NCBI GenBank assembly: GCA_965230065.1
Contig: OZ245942.1
Location: forward strand, 6,014,001-6,078,000
DNA length: 64,000 bases
Source of the DNA: G965230065 sp965230065
GTDB lineage: Bacteria > Bacteroidota > Bacteroidia > Cytophagales > Cyclobacteriaceae
Reading direction: 5' to 3'
Below, in pieces: positions 50,318 to 59,252 of the stretch (position 1 is its first letter; each line of letters starts with the position of its first letter). The translations under genes were made by a program, and so were the position numbers. The notes under the pieces were generated by a model, which made no database searches, was not told where the DNA came from, and was given only the letters and a program-made list of their open reading frames with translations.

Positions 50318-50668
50318 ATGAGCAATATTCGATTAAAAATAGCAGAAGCCTTTTCACATGGAAAATTTGATACAGCCATTCCTTACTTGTCAGATCAGAT
50401 AATTTGGAATGTGGTGGGTGAAAACATTTTTGAAGGAAAGGATGCGGTAGTCACTAATTGCAACCAAACTGCTGAATATTTCAAAAGGGTAGAAACCGAC
50501 TTTAAGACCAGGGACATTATCGCCATGGAAAATAAGGTTGTCGTACGTGGTACAGGCGAATTCAAAAGAGATGGTAAGCAAGTAAATCTCATGTCGGCTT
50601 GTGATGTCTATGAATTCAACAATAAGAATGAATTGAAAGCCATCTTTTCATACTGCATTAGAGAATGA
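50318..50668 (+). CDS. NTF2/SnoaL-like protein
   Basis: This 116-residue protein reads MSNIRLKIAEAFSHGKFDTAIPYLSDQIIWNVVGE, then VVTNCNQTAEYFKRVETDF and VVVRGTGEFKRDGKQVNLMSACDVYEF, a SnoaL/ketosteroid-isomerase-like cone. It is the third intact family member here. The substrate is unknown. It precedes the split hydrolase by 15 bp. Confidence 0.85.
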   Translation: MSNIRLKIAEAFSHGKFDTAIPYLSDQIIWNVVGENIFEGKDAVVTNCNQTAEYFKRVETDFKTRDIIAMENKVVVRGTGEFKRDGKQVNLMSACDVYEFNNKNELKAIFSYCIRE

Positions 50669-50683
50669 ACGATTGGAGTAGTC

Positions 50684-51829
50684 ATGAAACACAATATTTT
50701 TAATATCAAACTCATAGCCTCCCTCCTACTAATTTTACTGTCTTCATCATGTGAAGTAATGGATACCGAAATGCCCGGGGCATTGGTTCCACCAACCGCC
50801 GATCAGGATCCAAATTTACCACAGATAGAAGTTAATGTCTCAAATCACAGCAGGGCACTGCATCTTCAAACCTTCGGAAACCCTGATAACCCTACCCTGT
50901 TTGTGCTGCATGGTGGGCCGGGTGCAGACTTCAGGATGTTGCTTCCACTCAAAGCACTTGCTGATCGTTTCTTTGTGGTGATGTGGGATTCCCGTGGAGC
51001 CGGTTTGTCGGAACGCGTTTCCGAAGAGGAACTCACCATCGATAGTTTTAATGAAGAATTGGCCGAAGTAAAAGCGGCTTTGTCACCTGATGAAAAGTTG
51101 ACCTTTATCGGGCACTCTTTCGGTGGTAACGTGATGGTCCGATATGCCGCTAAACATCCGGAAGATGTCAAGCAATTAATTCTTCTTGAACCAGGAAAAT
51201 TTGACTTGTCGATAGATGAAAAAAATACCGGAGGAGCGGTGAGCTTTCTTGACGGGCAGGATTTTTTCTGGCAAAATGAACTGTTGACGTCCAAAGACCA
51301 CGCTGTGGCTGATTACAAGGCTGTGGAAGCATTGCCAAAATCATCCCGGAACTGGACATGTGACGACTCTATTATAGAAAATTATCCGTTCTGGCGATTC
51401 GGAACCTATCATTACTACATTCTTCAACAAAACACACTTCAGTTAGCCAAAAACTTCAACTGGGCTTCGGGCATTGATCAGTTTAAAGGTCCAATAACCA
51501 TTATCGCCGGTAGCTGCGGTGCTTTGGGTGAACATTTCCAAAAAAAGACAAACCTTTTGACCCTGCCCCAAGCTGACTTTAGAAGCTGTTTGAGTTAGTT
51601 TTTGACAGCGAAAATGGGAAGTTTAAGGTTCTGACTAAACATTTTTTATGGGTAATAGCAGCGCTATTGCTCATAAAAAATGTGACGTCAGGTTCTTGAA
51701 ATGCCCATTTGCAGCTCAAAGGATTAATTCAAACAGCTTCTTAAAGTTATCAACGGTGCCGACCATATTACGATGTTTACCGATTATCGTAACGAAACCA
51801 TTTCAGCCATTCGAGACGCTTTTCATTAA
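50684..51829 (+). pseudogene. Lipoprotein alpha/beta hydrolase split by a foldback element
   Basis: The N-terminal part has a lipoprotein signal (ASLLLILLSSSC, cysteine about residue 23), LFVLHGGPGADFRML, the nucleophile elbow FIGHSFGGNVMVRYA, and ITIIAGSCGALGE. At 51582 the frame enters a 159-bp element and ends at 51598 as FRSCLS. Removing the element and one copy of its TTA duplication restores gac-ttt-aaa-gtt, so that ADFKVINGADHITMFTDYRNE and the final ISAIRDAFH (stop 51827-51829) continue in frame. The lost C-terminal part carries the catalytic histidine (GADH), so the split gene is very probably inactive. Confidence 0.85.
51582..51740. mobile_element. 159-bp foldback MITE with TTA target duplication
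   Basis: The element starts GAAGCTGTTTGAGTTA and ends TAATTCAAACAGCTTC, with terminal inverted repeats of at least 16 bp and one mismatch. The whole sequence folds back on itself around 51661, with ACATTTTTTATG mirrored by CATAAAAAATGT near the centre. TTA precedes (51579-51581) and follows (51741-51743) it. A 3-bp TNA duplication fits IS5-family transposition. It has no coding capacity, so it is a non-autonomous MITE, and no other copy was found in the window. Confidence 0.8.
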
Positions 51830-51841
51830 CAGCATGTTATC

Positions 51842-52570
51842 ATGGTTTTTCTTAAAAAAATACCACTAGTCATTGTCATCATTCTTGCCACTGTTTTGAA
51901 GCTGAAAGGCCAACCACTGATTTCACCACCCGGTGTTTCCGTGCACAATCAGGTATTTATCAGTGTGAGCCTTGAACCAGAATTAGTAACAACTGTTGGA
52001 TATACCCATTTAATTGGCCATACAGAAAAAGACCTGGACTTTCATATTGGCACCGGTCTCAAGTTTGCGCCTTTAATCCTGGAAAATAAAGCTTTCCGGT
52101 TCAATTTAACGGGAATTATGGACTGGGCAATGACCAAAAACTGGAAGACAAGATTTTCAACGGGTTTTTACTTAGTTCACGACAATAACAGGGCAGCGGT
52201 AATGAACGGACTTGGAGTTGATTTACGTTCTTCCACACTACATTTTGGGGATAAGTGGACAAAAGGATTTGAATTTGGATGGCAATATACCGGCCTAACC
52301 AATATCAGGCATTCTGCGGAATCAAAAGATACTTTCAATGAGCGTTATCCGAATGACACTGGCATTAACGGCCCAAAAGGTGGGTGGTATAAAGCTACGG
52401 CGAGCCGGTTCAGGCTGGGGTTTGTTACTTCATTAGAATTGGGTGATCAATGGGGTTTACAGTTTGCGGCAGGAACTCAAATTGCGGTGCAAAAACAGGG
52501 TATCCTCCTTGGTTTTTCGCATGCACAGGTTCCGGTTTACCTGAGCACTGCCATTTCATACCAATATTAA
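51842..52570 (+). CDS. Exported outer-membrane beta-barrel-like protein
   Basis: This 242-residue protein begins with a signal sequence (KKIPLVIVIILATVLKLKGQ), then alternating beta strands (VFISVSLEPELVTTVGYTHLIG, FHIGTGLKFAPL, WKTRFSTGFYLVHDN, FRLGFVTSLELGDQWGLQFAAG). It ends with aromatic LSTAISYQY. No specific family was recognised; the C-terminal aromatic residue and strand pattern suggest an outer-membrane barrel. It starts 12 bp after the end of the split hydrolase. Confidence 0.65.
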   Translation: MVFLKKIPLVIVIILATVLKLKGQPLISPPGVSVHNQVFISVSLEPELVTTVGYTHLIGHTEKDLDFHIGTGLKFAPLILENKAFRFNLTGIMDWAMTKNWKTRFSTGFYLVHDNNRAAVMNGLGVDLRSSTLHFGDKWTKGFEFGWQYTGLTNIRHSAESKDTFNERYPNDTGINGPKGGWYKATASRFRLGFVTSLELGDQWGLQFAAGTQIAVQKQGILLGFSHAQVPVYLSTAISYQY

Positions 52571-52631
52571 TTGAATGTTATACCTAAATTATTTTCTTGA
52601 TCTTTATTCAGCCCAAAAGTGATTCCTCAGT

Positions 52632-53116
52632 ATGAATAAAACTAAAGCACAGGTTGATACGATAAAAAAGCTCTTTCAAGAAGCTGAACTACAGGGAATT
52701 CCTATATGGCTTGAAAGTGGCTGGGCAATTGACGCAAGACTTGGCCGGATAACACGGGAACATGAAGATATAGATATTGCTTTTGCACTTGAAAAATGGT
52801 CGGCATATATACAAATACTGGAAAATTTAGGCTTTGAAAATTACGAAAAAATGGATTACGGATTCCTTAGAACAAAGGAGAGATATTGATAGACTCGGAA
52901 CCTTGTTTTCCAATAAACGGATCTTACGTCCTGGATGGCTTTCCAAAAGGTTCATGTCCTGCAAAAAAAGAAGGTAAAATTGATGATTTCCAACTGACGT
53001 GCCTAAGCTGGGAAGCAATGTATTTTGAATTTCTTGGTTATGAAAATGAACACTCGAAAACCCATTGGAGGCCCAAAGACCATATAAGTTTAAAAATAAT
53101 TAAACAGCATTTATAA
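52632..53116 (+). pseudogene. Aminoglycoside nucleotidyltransferase, ANT(2'')-like, frameshifted
   Basis: The first frame reads IPIWLESGWAIDARLGRITREHEDIDIAF, the catalytic GGWAIDARLG-x-x-T-R-x-H-x-D-ID pattern of the ANT(2'')-like nucleotidyltransferases as recalled, and ends at GFLRTKERY. The second frame, one base away, continues GEILIDSEPCFPINGS and FPKGSCPAKKEGKIDDF, matching the rest of the family, to 53116. A single-base change near 52871-52880 (an AAAGG run) joins them. Intact, it would be about 161 residues, which fits. It is either a pseudogene or a sequencing error. If intact, it could adenylylate an aminoglycoside, or a related lincosamide substrate. Confidence 0.75.
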
Positions 53117-53163
53117 CCTTTAATAAAGAATGATTTTGTTTCACTGAAACTTTGACTTATACC

Positions 53164-53688
53164 ATGAACAACCACAATATAGAACTGCTACCATTAGTAA
53201 GAAAAACTGTAGTGGCCCATACTGTAACCTACTTTATCGCCGGTATCATTGCTATGAACTTATTGGACTATAGCGGATCCATGGGCACCGGAACAAGCAT
53301 ATTTAAGCCAATAACGGATCCATGGGTAATGGCTGGGCCACTACTACAACCGATAAGAGGTATAGTCTTCGCCTTAGCTTTTTACCCCATCAGGCGTTCC
53401 CTGTTTGAAAGCAGGCTGGGCTGGTTAAAATTATGGTGGCTGCTTGTAGCCCTTGGTATTATCTCTACTTTCGGCCCAGCCCCTGGGTCAATCGAAGCGA
53501 TGATTTATACCTATCAGGATATTTCTGTTTTTACCTATGTGGAAGTAGTACCACAGGCATTTGCATTTGCTTACATTCTCTACTTTTGGGTAAAGCGTCC
53601 CGACCTGAAATGGGTAAATTGGGTAATGGGACTGGCTTTCTTCATCGTAATGTTATTGCCCATACTGGGATTGCTGATTGGGCAATGA
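53164..53688 (+). CDS. Membrane protein of unknown function
   Basis: From the ATG at 53164 the protein has 174 residues, with about five hydrophobic segments (VAHTVTYFIAGIIAMNLL, PLLQPIRGIVFALAFYPI, LKLWWLLVALGIISTFG, EVVPQAFAFAYILYFWV, WVMGLAFFIVMLLPILGLLIG). No family was recognised. It is the last gene of the island before the transfer operon. Confidence 0.7.
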   Translation: MNNHNIELLPLVRKTVVAHTVTYFIAGIIAMNLLDYSGSMGTGTSIFKPITDPWVMAGPLLQPIRGIVFALAFYPIRRSLFESRLGWLKLWWLLVALGIISTFGPAPGSIEAMIYTYQDISVFTYVEVVPQAFAFAYILYFWVKRPDLKWVNWVMGLAFFIVMLLPILGLLIGQ

Positions 53689-54041
53689 AATACAATTTTG
53701 AACCGAAGTAAAGTCCAGGAACTAAAATTCCTGGGGTTAACTGGCTGCCACCATCCTGGTAATAATACGCTTCCCCCCCCTTCTTCCCAATCCTACCTGT
53801 CCTAAAGAGATAAGTATACTATTAGCTTCTGAAGATTGAGATTTTTTTAATTGTAATATTTCAATATGATTAGGTGTAAATTTAAAATTTTTCGGTGGCT
53901 ATTCGCTTGCGAAATACAATCAATTTTTTTTATAATTGACTTATAGTCAACAATTTAATTAACAACAAATCATACAATTTGATATGATTTATCCTGATCT
54001 GTTTAATTTGTATATTTTTAATTTTTCAAGTAAACATCAAA
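53689..54041. other. Gap between the island and the transfer operon, probable tra promoter
   Basis: A 353-bp stretch without a gene. CCAGGAA (53715-53721) is inverted as TTCCTGG (53728-53734), a possible terminator stem for the gene upstream, though without a T-run. The rest is very AT-rich. TTTG at 53978-53981 and TTAATTTG at 54003-54010, 21 bp apart, resemble a Bacteroidota -33/-7 pair, about 32 bp before the ATG at 54042. Confidence 0.4.
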
Positions 54042-54344
54042 ATGAACCAAACCCTGCTAAATCTTATGAATTCACCCCTAGCAATTACTGCCATTATATT
54101 GTGGCTACTGTTATTCATTCTGGCAGTCAAAACGTGTCGGAAGTGGGCAAAAGAGAGCCGGTTAGAAAAAATTTTGAAAAAAAATCACCCTAGCATCCCT
54201 GTAAAAAAATATGAACTTTCTGAGTTTGAAGTAGGGGATGAGGAAGAAGATGTTATGTCCGTTAGTTCTCTCCAGCACCAAATGCTGTCTCCCGCCCAAC
54301 GGCTCAAACAATTAGAAACCCTTCAGCATGCATGGGATGACTGA
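54042..54344 (+). CDS. Short membrane protein opening the transfer operon
   Basis: This 100-residue protein has one hydrophobic segment near the N-terminus (PLAITAIILWLLLFILAV), then a basic and acidic cytosolic part (KKYELSEFEVGDEEEDVMS). No family was recognised. Its position directly before the VirB2-like gene and in the same direction suggests a role in assembly of the mating apparatus or its regulation. Confidence 0.55.
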   Translation: MNQTLLNLMNSPLAITAIILWLLLFILAVKTCRKWAKESRLEKILKKNHPSIPVKKYELSEFEVGDEEEDVMSVSSLQHQMLSPAQRLKQLETLQHAWDD

Positions 54345-54404
54345 TATTCATTGAAAATCATTTAACTGTTCATTTTTTCAACCATTAAACTCGATACTCA
54401 ATCC

Positions 54405-54785
54405 ATGAAACACATTTTTTTATCTTGTAAAAAAAGTCTCAAAGCAAAGTTATCCCGGGCATCGCTTCCATCACCGATGGTAATATCGTACCTGTTTCTA
54501 TTCTTGGTGATGAGCGTGATGGCACAAAATGCCCTGGCACAAGCCCAGGTAGAAAATGCTATGAGCGGCATCAAAAGCTGGATCATTATTATTTTGAATG
54601 TGGCTTTTTTGATCGGTATTGCCATTGGTATTTTTAAAGCTGCCATGAAGTTTTTCCGGGGTGATCCCGATAAGGTAGAATACATGATCGGGGTCATCAT
54701 CGCCATTGCCATCTTCGGTGGGTTCCAATTTATCGTAGATGACCTGGCCACGTTTCTAGGAGGCGATATAGCTTTGGACCCATAA
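54405..54785 (+). CDS. traE: VirB2/TraE-like pilin-type protein
   Basis: This 126-residue protein has an N-terminal signal-like segment (VISYLFLFLVMSVMAQNALAQ) and two further hydrophobic segments (IKSWIIIILNVAFLIGIAIGI and VEYMIGVIIAIAIFGGFQFIV), the TrbC/VirB2 and DUF4134 layout. VirB2 proteins build the pilus. The gene order VirB2-VirB3-VirB4 supports it. It lies 60 bp after the short membrane protein and 13 bp before the VirB3-like gene. Confidence 0.75.
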   Translation: MKHIFLSCKKSLKAKLSRASLPSPMVISYLFLFLVMSVMAQNALAQAQVENAMSGIKSWIIIILNVAFLIGIAIGIFKAAMKFFRGDPDKVEYMIGVIIAIAIFGGFQFIVDDLATFLGGDIALDP

Positions 54786-54798
54786 GATTGAATAAAAT

Positions 54799-55110
54799 AT
54801 GAGAACTTTCAAGACCATAGAAAGAAAAGCGCACCTGCTGGGTCTTCCCATGCAGGACCTCTTCATACTGTTGCTGGGATTTTCCCTGGCAGTGGTGTTG
54901 GGGATTGTCCTGAATTTTTTTCTAGCTGTCACCAAGTACTATTTTTTTTCTGTGCTGGCCCTGACAGGCTGTGCTTTCTTTCTGCTCAAACGCTTCAATG
55001 CCCGGGGGCAATCCGGGTTTTTGTTCTCCTGGCTGTCTTACCGCTTTTTACAGCCCAAGCAGATGCATACCAAAACCGGCCGACTGCCCCAAAGAAAACT
55101 ACGTGTTTAA
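54799..55110 (+). CDS. traF: VirB3/TraF-like protein
   Basis: This 103-residue protein has two adjacent hydrophobic segments (MQDLFILLLGFSLAVVLGIVLNFFLAV and YFFSVLALTGCAFFLLKRF) and a basic C-terminus, as in VirB3/DUF4133 proteins, which sit in the inner membrane with VirB4. It precedes the VirB4-like gene by 22 bp. Confidence 0.75.
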   Translation: MRTFKTIERKAHLLGLPMQDLFILLLGFSLAVVLGIVLNFFLAVTKYYFFSVLALTGCAFFLLKRFNARGQSGFLFSWLSYRFLQPKQMHTKTGRLPQRKLRV

Positions 55111-55132
55111 TTTTTAAATCTATATTTTTTTC

Positions 55133-57646
55133 ATGTTTCCAACATCCATTCACAAAAGAAAAAAGCAATCCTTGCTGGAAGAAAAAATCCCAGTCTTTAC
55201 ACTGGAAAATAACAAAATAATTTTCAAAGATGGCAGAGTAGCCATAGGATTTCGGGTTTCAGGAGCTCCCCTAGAATCCTGGCAGGAAGGAGACTTTCTA
55301 CACGCCCACCAAGTGCTTTCCCAACAACTCAAAATGCTACCAGTAGGTACGGTAGTACAGAAGACTGACATATACTTTGACCGTGAGCATAAACTAAATA
55401 GTAACACTTCAGGCTTTTATGCAGGAAAACTCTACGATCACTTCTTTGCCCGTCTGGTGCTTTTTCATGAAGGCTATCTGTTCTTATCCTTTCCTTCCAA
55501 ATCAAAACATCGTTTGAAACAAGTCAATCCTTTAACGAGCCTTTTTTCAGTAGCTAGCTCACCCTTTGAAAATCCTTTTGCCCGGATTGGTGAGCTTTTA
55601 GAGGAAGCGGAAACCATTGCCAAGGAATTTGTCAGCGGTCTTTACAGCCTGAAAGATGTTACGTTTAGCAGATTAAATGAAACTGCTTTGAACAAGCTAT
55701 TGATGCGTTTCCTCAATCTTTCTTTTGATTACATTCCTGAAAAGCTCCGGCGAGAAATGTACAACGACCCTTCCGGACTGGTGGTTGGGGAAAAGAAAGC
55801 CAACATCATCTCGATGCGTGGGCAGGGCAGTGAGGTGTTTGCCAGTGTGAAAAACCATTATGGAGTAGAAAGTCCGTTCTCTTATCCATTGACCCAATAT
55901 TTGCAGTTTCCTCATGTGTTCACACAATGCCTGCTAGTGGAAGATACTACCTCAGGATTGAAAACCCTGGACTTTGAAAAAAAGCTCAATAATTCCCTGG
56001 ACTGGCTAACCACCCAGGACCATGAACTCAAGGCTGAGGAAATTGATGAGTTTACTGCCTATGTCAGGTCTAATAATAGCCTCATTGTAAATCTTCACTT
56101 ATCGGTGATGGTATTTGAAAGTGATGAGCATTTAAGGAAGTCTTACGTGGAAAGAAGCATTAATGCACTTCGTCAGATGTATGGAGCAGAAAGCATTGTA
56201 GAGTCTTACGATACCGGGAATTTGTTTTTTGCTTCTATTCCAGGCAATGGATTTCAAAATTACCGCTGGCTACTTACTACTGGTGATATTGGAAGTTGCT
56301 ACTTTCATTTTATGAGTGGGTATCAGGGCGATCAACTGGGAGATTATCTTTGTGACCGGTTTCGTAATTTATTACAGGTCAATCTTTTCAACACCCAGCT
56401 TTCTAACCAGAATTGTGTAGTCATTGGCCCCTCAGGTTCTGGGAAATCCTATACCATGGGCAGCTTCATCGCTCAGCGTTTGGAAAGGGGTGCCCGGCAG
56501 ATCATCATTGACAAAGGAGGTACCTATCGCAATGTGATGTATGCCCTCAATGGGAAGCATTTTGATCAGACTTACTTTGAGTACACTCCTGATCGCCCCT
56601 TGGCATTCAACCCTTTTCTATTAGAAAAAAGTCAGGATGGACAATATCGCTTGCTTTCCGAAAAATCTAATTTTTTGATCGCACTGCTCAGCACTCTTTG
56701 GAAAGGGGGAACAGGAGAAGATTTAACCCCGGCAGAAAGGTCAATCTTCAAAATGATCCTACCCAGATATTATATGCATTTAAATGAAGACCGCTCAACT
56801 TATCCTGGTATTACCTCCTTTTGTGAATTTTTAAAGCAGTATCATGATTCGCACCAATATGATTCGGCCTACTTGTCTGAGATCAAATACTTTGACATTG
56901 AAGAGTTTCTCACAGTAGTAAAACCTTTCATAGCAGGAGAATACGCGCATGTGCTAAACGCCAGAAAGGAAATAGACATCAGCGATCATCCGCTGGTATG
57001 CTTTGACCTGGATAAGATTAAATCAGATACTACCCTTTATCCCATCATTACGCTACTGATCACCGAGCTAGCTCTAGACCAGATCCGCAAGTATCCAGAT
57101 ACGATTAAATATCTCTATCTGGACGAGGCCTGGTCTATGCTATCTGGAAAATTACAAGAGTTCATCAATGAGCTGTTCAGAACGATTAGAAAGAACAACG
57201 GTTCAGTTTCTATCATCACCCAAGGATTGGATGAAATCATCAGATCCAGCATTGGGGAAGCTATATTGGTGAATGCTGATACAAAGATCATTTTAAAGCA
57301 CCAGGACAAACGTCTGATAGAAGACCTGGCCCGGCATCTGGGATTTACCACTCATGAGGTAGACCTAATCCACTCCATGAGGGCAGAAAAAACCTTCAGG
57401 GAATTGTTCATCAAACAAGGAGAAGAAGCCCGGGTGTATGTGCTGGAAACCTCTCCCCATCTGGATGCGGTACTTTCTTCCAAACCTGGAGAACGCAACT
57501 ATCTGAGAAGGCTGGTGGAGTATTATCATGGCAATCTGGCTTATGCCGTTAATCAATATGTTGCAGAGCGCAGAGAGCCTGAGACACATGGGATAAAAGG
57601 AAAACTGATTGGAAACAAGCAAAATTCCAAAGTGTCGGTATCATGA
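55133..57646 (+). CDS. traG: VirB4/TraG family conjugation ATPase
   Basis: This 837-residue protein has an N-terminal CagE-like half (residues 1 to about 400) and a C-terminal ATPase. The Walker A motif GPSGSGKS lies at residues 432-439, and the Walker B motif LYLDEAW at about 661-667. The C-terminal region carries IRKNNGSVSIITQGLDEII, which fits the family. VirB4/TraG powers assembly of the type IV secretion channel and pilus. Its stop overlaps the VirB6-like start by 4 bp (ATGA), so translation is coupled. Size and order fit a Bacteroidota ICE or conjugative plasmid. Confidence 0.93.
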   Translation: MFPTSIHKRKKQSLLEEKIPVFTLENNKIIFKDGRVAIGFRVSGAPLESWQEGDFLHAHQVLSQQLKMLPVGTVVQKTDIYFDREHKLNSNTSGFYAGKLYDHFFARLVLFHEGYLFLSFPSKSKHRLKQVNPLTSLFSVASSPFENPFARIGELLEEAETIAKEFVSGLYSLKDVTFSRLNETALNKLLMRFLNLSFDYIPEKLRREMYNDPSGLVVGEKKANIISMRGQGSEVFASVKNHYGVESPFSYPLTQYLQFPHVFTQCLLVEDTTSGLKTLDFEKKLNNSLDWLTTQDHELKAEEIDEFTAYVRSNNSLIVNLHLSVMVFESDEHLRKSYVERSINALRQMYGAESIVESYDTGNLFFASIPGNGFQNYRWLLTTGDIGSCYFHFMSGYQGDQLGDYLCDRFRNLLQVNLFNTQLSNQNCVVIGPSGSGKSYTMGSFIAQRLERGARQIIIDKGGTYRNVMYALNGKHFDQTYFEYTPDRPLAFNPFLLEKSQDGQYRLLSEKSNFLIALLSTLWKGGTGEDLTPAERSIFKMILPRYYMHLNEDRSTYPGITSFCEFLKQYHDSHQYDSAYLSEIKYFDIEEFLTVVKPFIAGEYAHVLNARKEIDISDHPLVCFDLDKIKSDTTLYPIITLLITELALDQIRKYPDTIKYLYLDEAWSMLSGKLQEFINELFRTIRKNNGSVSIITQGLDEIIRSSIGEAILVNADTKIILKHQDKRLIEDLARHLGFTTHEVDLIHSMRAEKTFRELFIKQGEEARVYVLETSPHLDAVLSSKPGERNYLRRLVEYYHGNLAYAVNQYVAERREPETHGIKGKLIGNKQNSKVSVS

Positions 57647-58596
57647 ACAATGTGGCAGCAAGTGCGGAATTCTTAGCAGCCGTCCAGGTTTTGCTGGACA
57701 GAACTTTGTCCATTGGTTTTGCCATGGTACCGGTGTTTTTAATGATTGTGATGTTTAATCAATTGTTTGCTTCCCTGGTTTACAGCGATCGATTTAAGAT
57801 AGATGCTTTTCCCATCATAAGAGGTTTTGTGATCTTGTTTGCCCTGAGTTTTTATACGGAATTCATGGAGGTGATCAGTGCTACCATTGAAAAAGTGGTA
57901 GAAATTATTGGGCCTGAAAAAACCTTTATGCAAAAGCTTTCTGATATGTGGAACCTGCTTTTACCCGGAACCGAAGAGGGGAGTCAGCCATCAACGATGC
58001 AGGAGTTATATGAATCCTTTAGTCATTTTTGGGGATTTGACCTTTCCACCTGGCTACTCACCCTGTTGGAAGGCTCATTCGTGCATATAGTCAGAAAAGG
58101 AATTGAGCTGATTAGACTGGTGCTCATTGGTTTTCTATACATTGTAGGCCCCGTGGCAGCAGGGCTTTCGGTACTTCCGGGCTTTGGGAGCCTGGCCATG
58201 AAGTGGCTCCAAAATTACCTGACGGTGCAGTTTTGGAGTGTAACGCTCATCATTTTAGATACGCTGGTGAGTAAATTCAACAGCCTTTACTTCGAAGGGT
58301 TCCTGTTTCACGGGGCCCTGGATACTGCTAATTTTGTACTCGTCAGTTTGGTAATTGTAATCCTATATTTCATGGTACCCCACCTGACAAGTTACATCAT
58401 CGGACATTCTCATGCTGCCATCTTCCAAAGCCGGGTATTCAGCACCGCTTTGCTTACTGCCGGCATGGCTATGCAGGGTGGAAGGGCTGCCCTGGCCGGT
58501 AAAAAAGCAGTAGGCAATTCCGGAAAAACTACCTGGAACCAGGAAAAGCAAGCCGCTCGCTATGCATTCAGATCACCAGGAAAAAGTAATGATTAG
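57643..58596 (+). CDS. traJ: VirB6/TraJ-like polytopic membrane protein
   Basis: This 317-residue protein has at least six hydrophobic segments (LSIGFAMVPVFLMIVMFNQLFAS, IIRGFVILFALSFYTEFM, LIRLVLIGFLYIVGPVAAGLSVLP, ANFVLVSLVIVILYFMVPHLTSYIIG), the VirB6/TraJ layout. It forms part of the inner-membrane channel. The start overlaps the end of TraG by 4 bp. Confidence 0.82.
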   Translation: MNNVAASAEFLAAVQVLLDRTLSIGFAMVPVFLMIVMFNQLFASLVYSDRFKIDAFPIIRGFVILFALSFYTEFMEVISATIEKVVEIIGPEKTFMQKLSDMWNLLLPGTEEGSQPSTMQELYESFSHFWGFDLSTWLLTLLEGSFVHIVRKGIELIRLVLIGFLYIVGPVAAGLSVLPGFGSLAMKWLQNYLTVQFWSVTLIILDTLVSKFNSLYFEGFLFHGALDTANFVLVSLVIVILYFMVPHLTSYIIGHSHAAIFQSRVFSTALLTAGMAMQGGRAALAGKKAVGNSGKTTWNQEKQAARYAFRSPGKSND

Positions 58597-58628
58597 AATA
58601 TATAAAAAGAACTTTAGAAGAGTAAAAA

Positions 58629-59252
58629 ATGAATTCAGTAAAAGATTTTAATAAAACCTACCTCACCATGCGGCTCATTGCCCTGGTCAGTCTGCTGGGG
58701 TTTATGGCAACCACAGTAGTTTATGTATATCAATACCACCAAATACAAACGTATTACCAAAATCAGACTTATGTAATAACTGGAAATGGGACTTTTCCTG
58801 CCAATTTCTATGATGGTCGTAAAGTATCCCGTGTTGAGGTAAAAAACCATATTGAGACCTTTGTGAAACATATGTTTGCCCATAGTGCTGAAACCTACTA
58901 TGATCATATTAATTGGGCTTTGCATCTGATTGACGAGCAGTCGGGCAAACGCATTTATCACGATTTTGAGCAAGGGGAAGTGCAGAAAAACTATGTGCGC
59001 TATGGCTCACATACTTCCATCCAAATAGATTCAGTAACCATAGACATGCATGAGTTTCCCATCAAATCCAGGTTTTATGCCTTACAGAAAGTCCACATAG
59101 GCAGCAAGATCCGCACCCTTCCCATTGCTGCTGAATTTAATATAGTACAAGATTATCGTAATGAGCAAAACCCTTTTGGGTTGCTTATCACCGATTTTGA
59201 CTTTATAGCTTATCAACGTGAACCAGAAAACCCAAAGACGAAAGAAAAATGA
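58629..59252 (+). CDS. traK: VirB8/TraK-like protein
   Basis: This 207-residue protein has a short cytosolic N-terminus, one transmembrane helix (MRLIALVSLLGFMATTVVYVYQYHQ) and a periplasmic domain (NHIETFVKHMFAHSAETYYDHINWALHL, later FPIKSRFYALQKVHIG). This is the VirB8/TraK architecture. In the channel VirB8 links inner- and outer-membrane parts. The stop overlaps the VirB9-like gene start by 4 bp. Confidence 0.82.
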   Translation: MNSVKDFNKTYLTMRLIALVSLLGFMATTVVYVYQYHQIQTYYQNQTYVITGNGTFPANFYDGRKVSRVEVKNHIETFVKHMFAHSAETYYDHINWALHLIDEQSGKRIYHDFEQGEVQKNYVRYGSHTSIQIDSVTIDMHEFPIKSRFYALQKVHIGSKIRTLPIAAEFNIVQDYRNEQNPFGLLITDFDFIAYQREPENPKTKEK

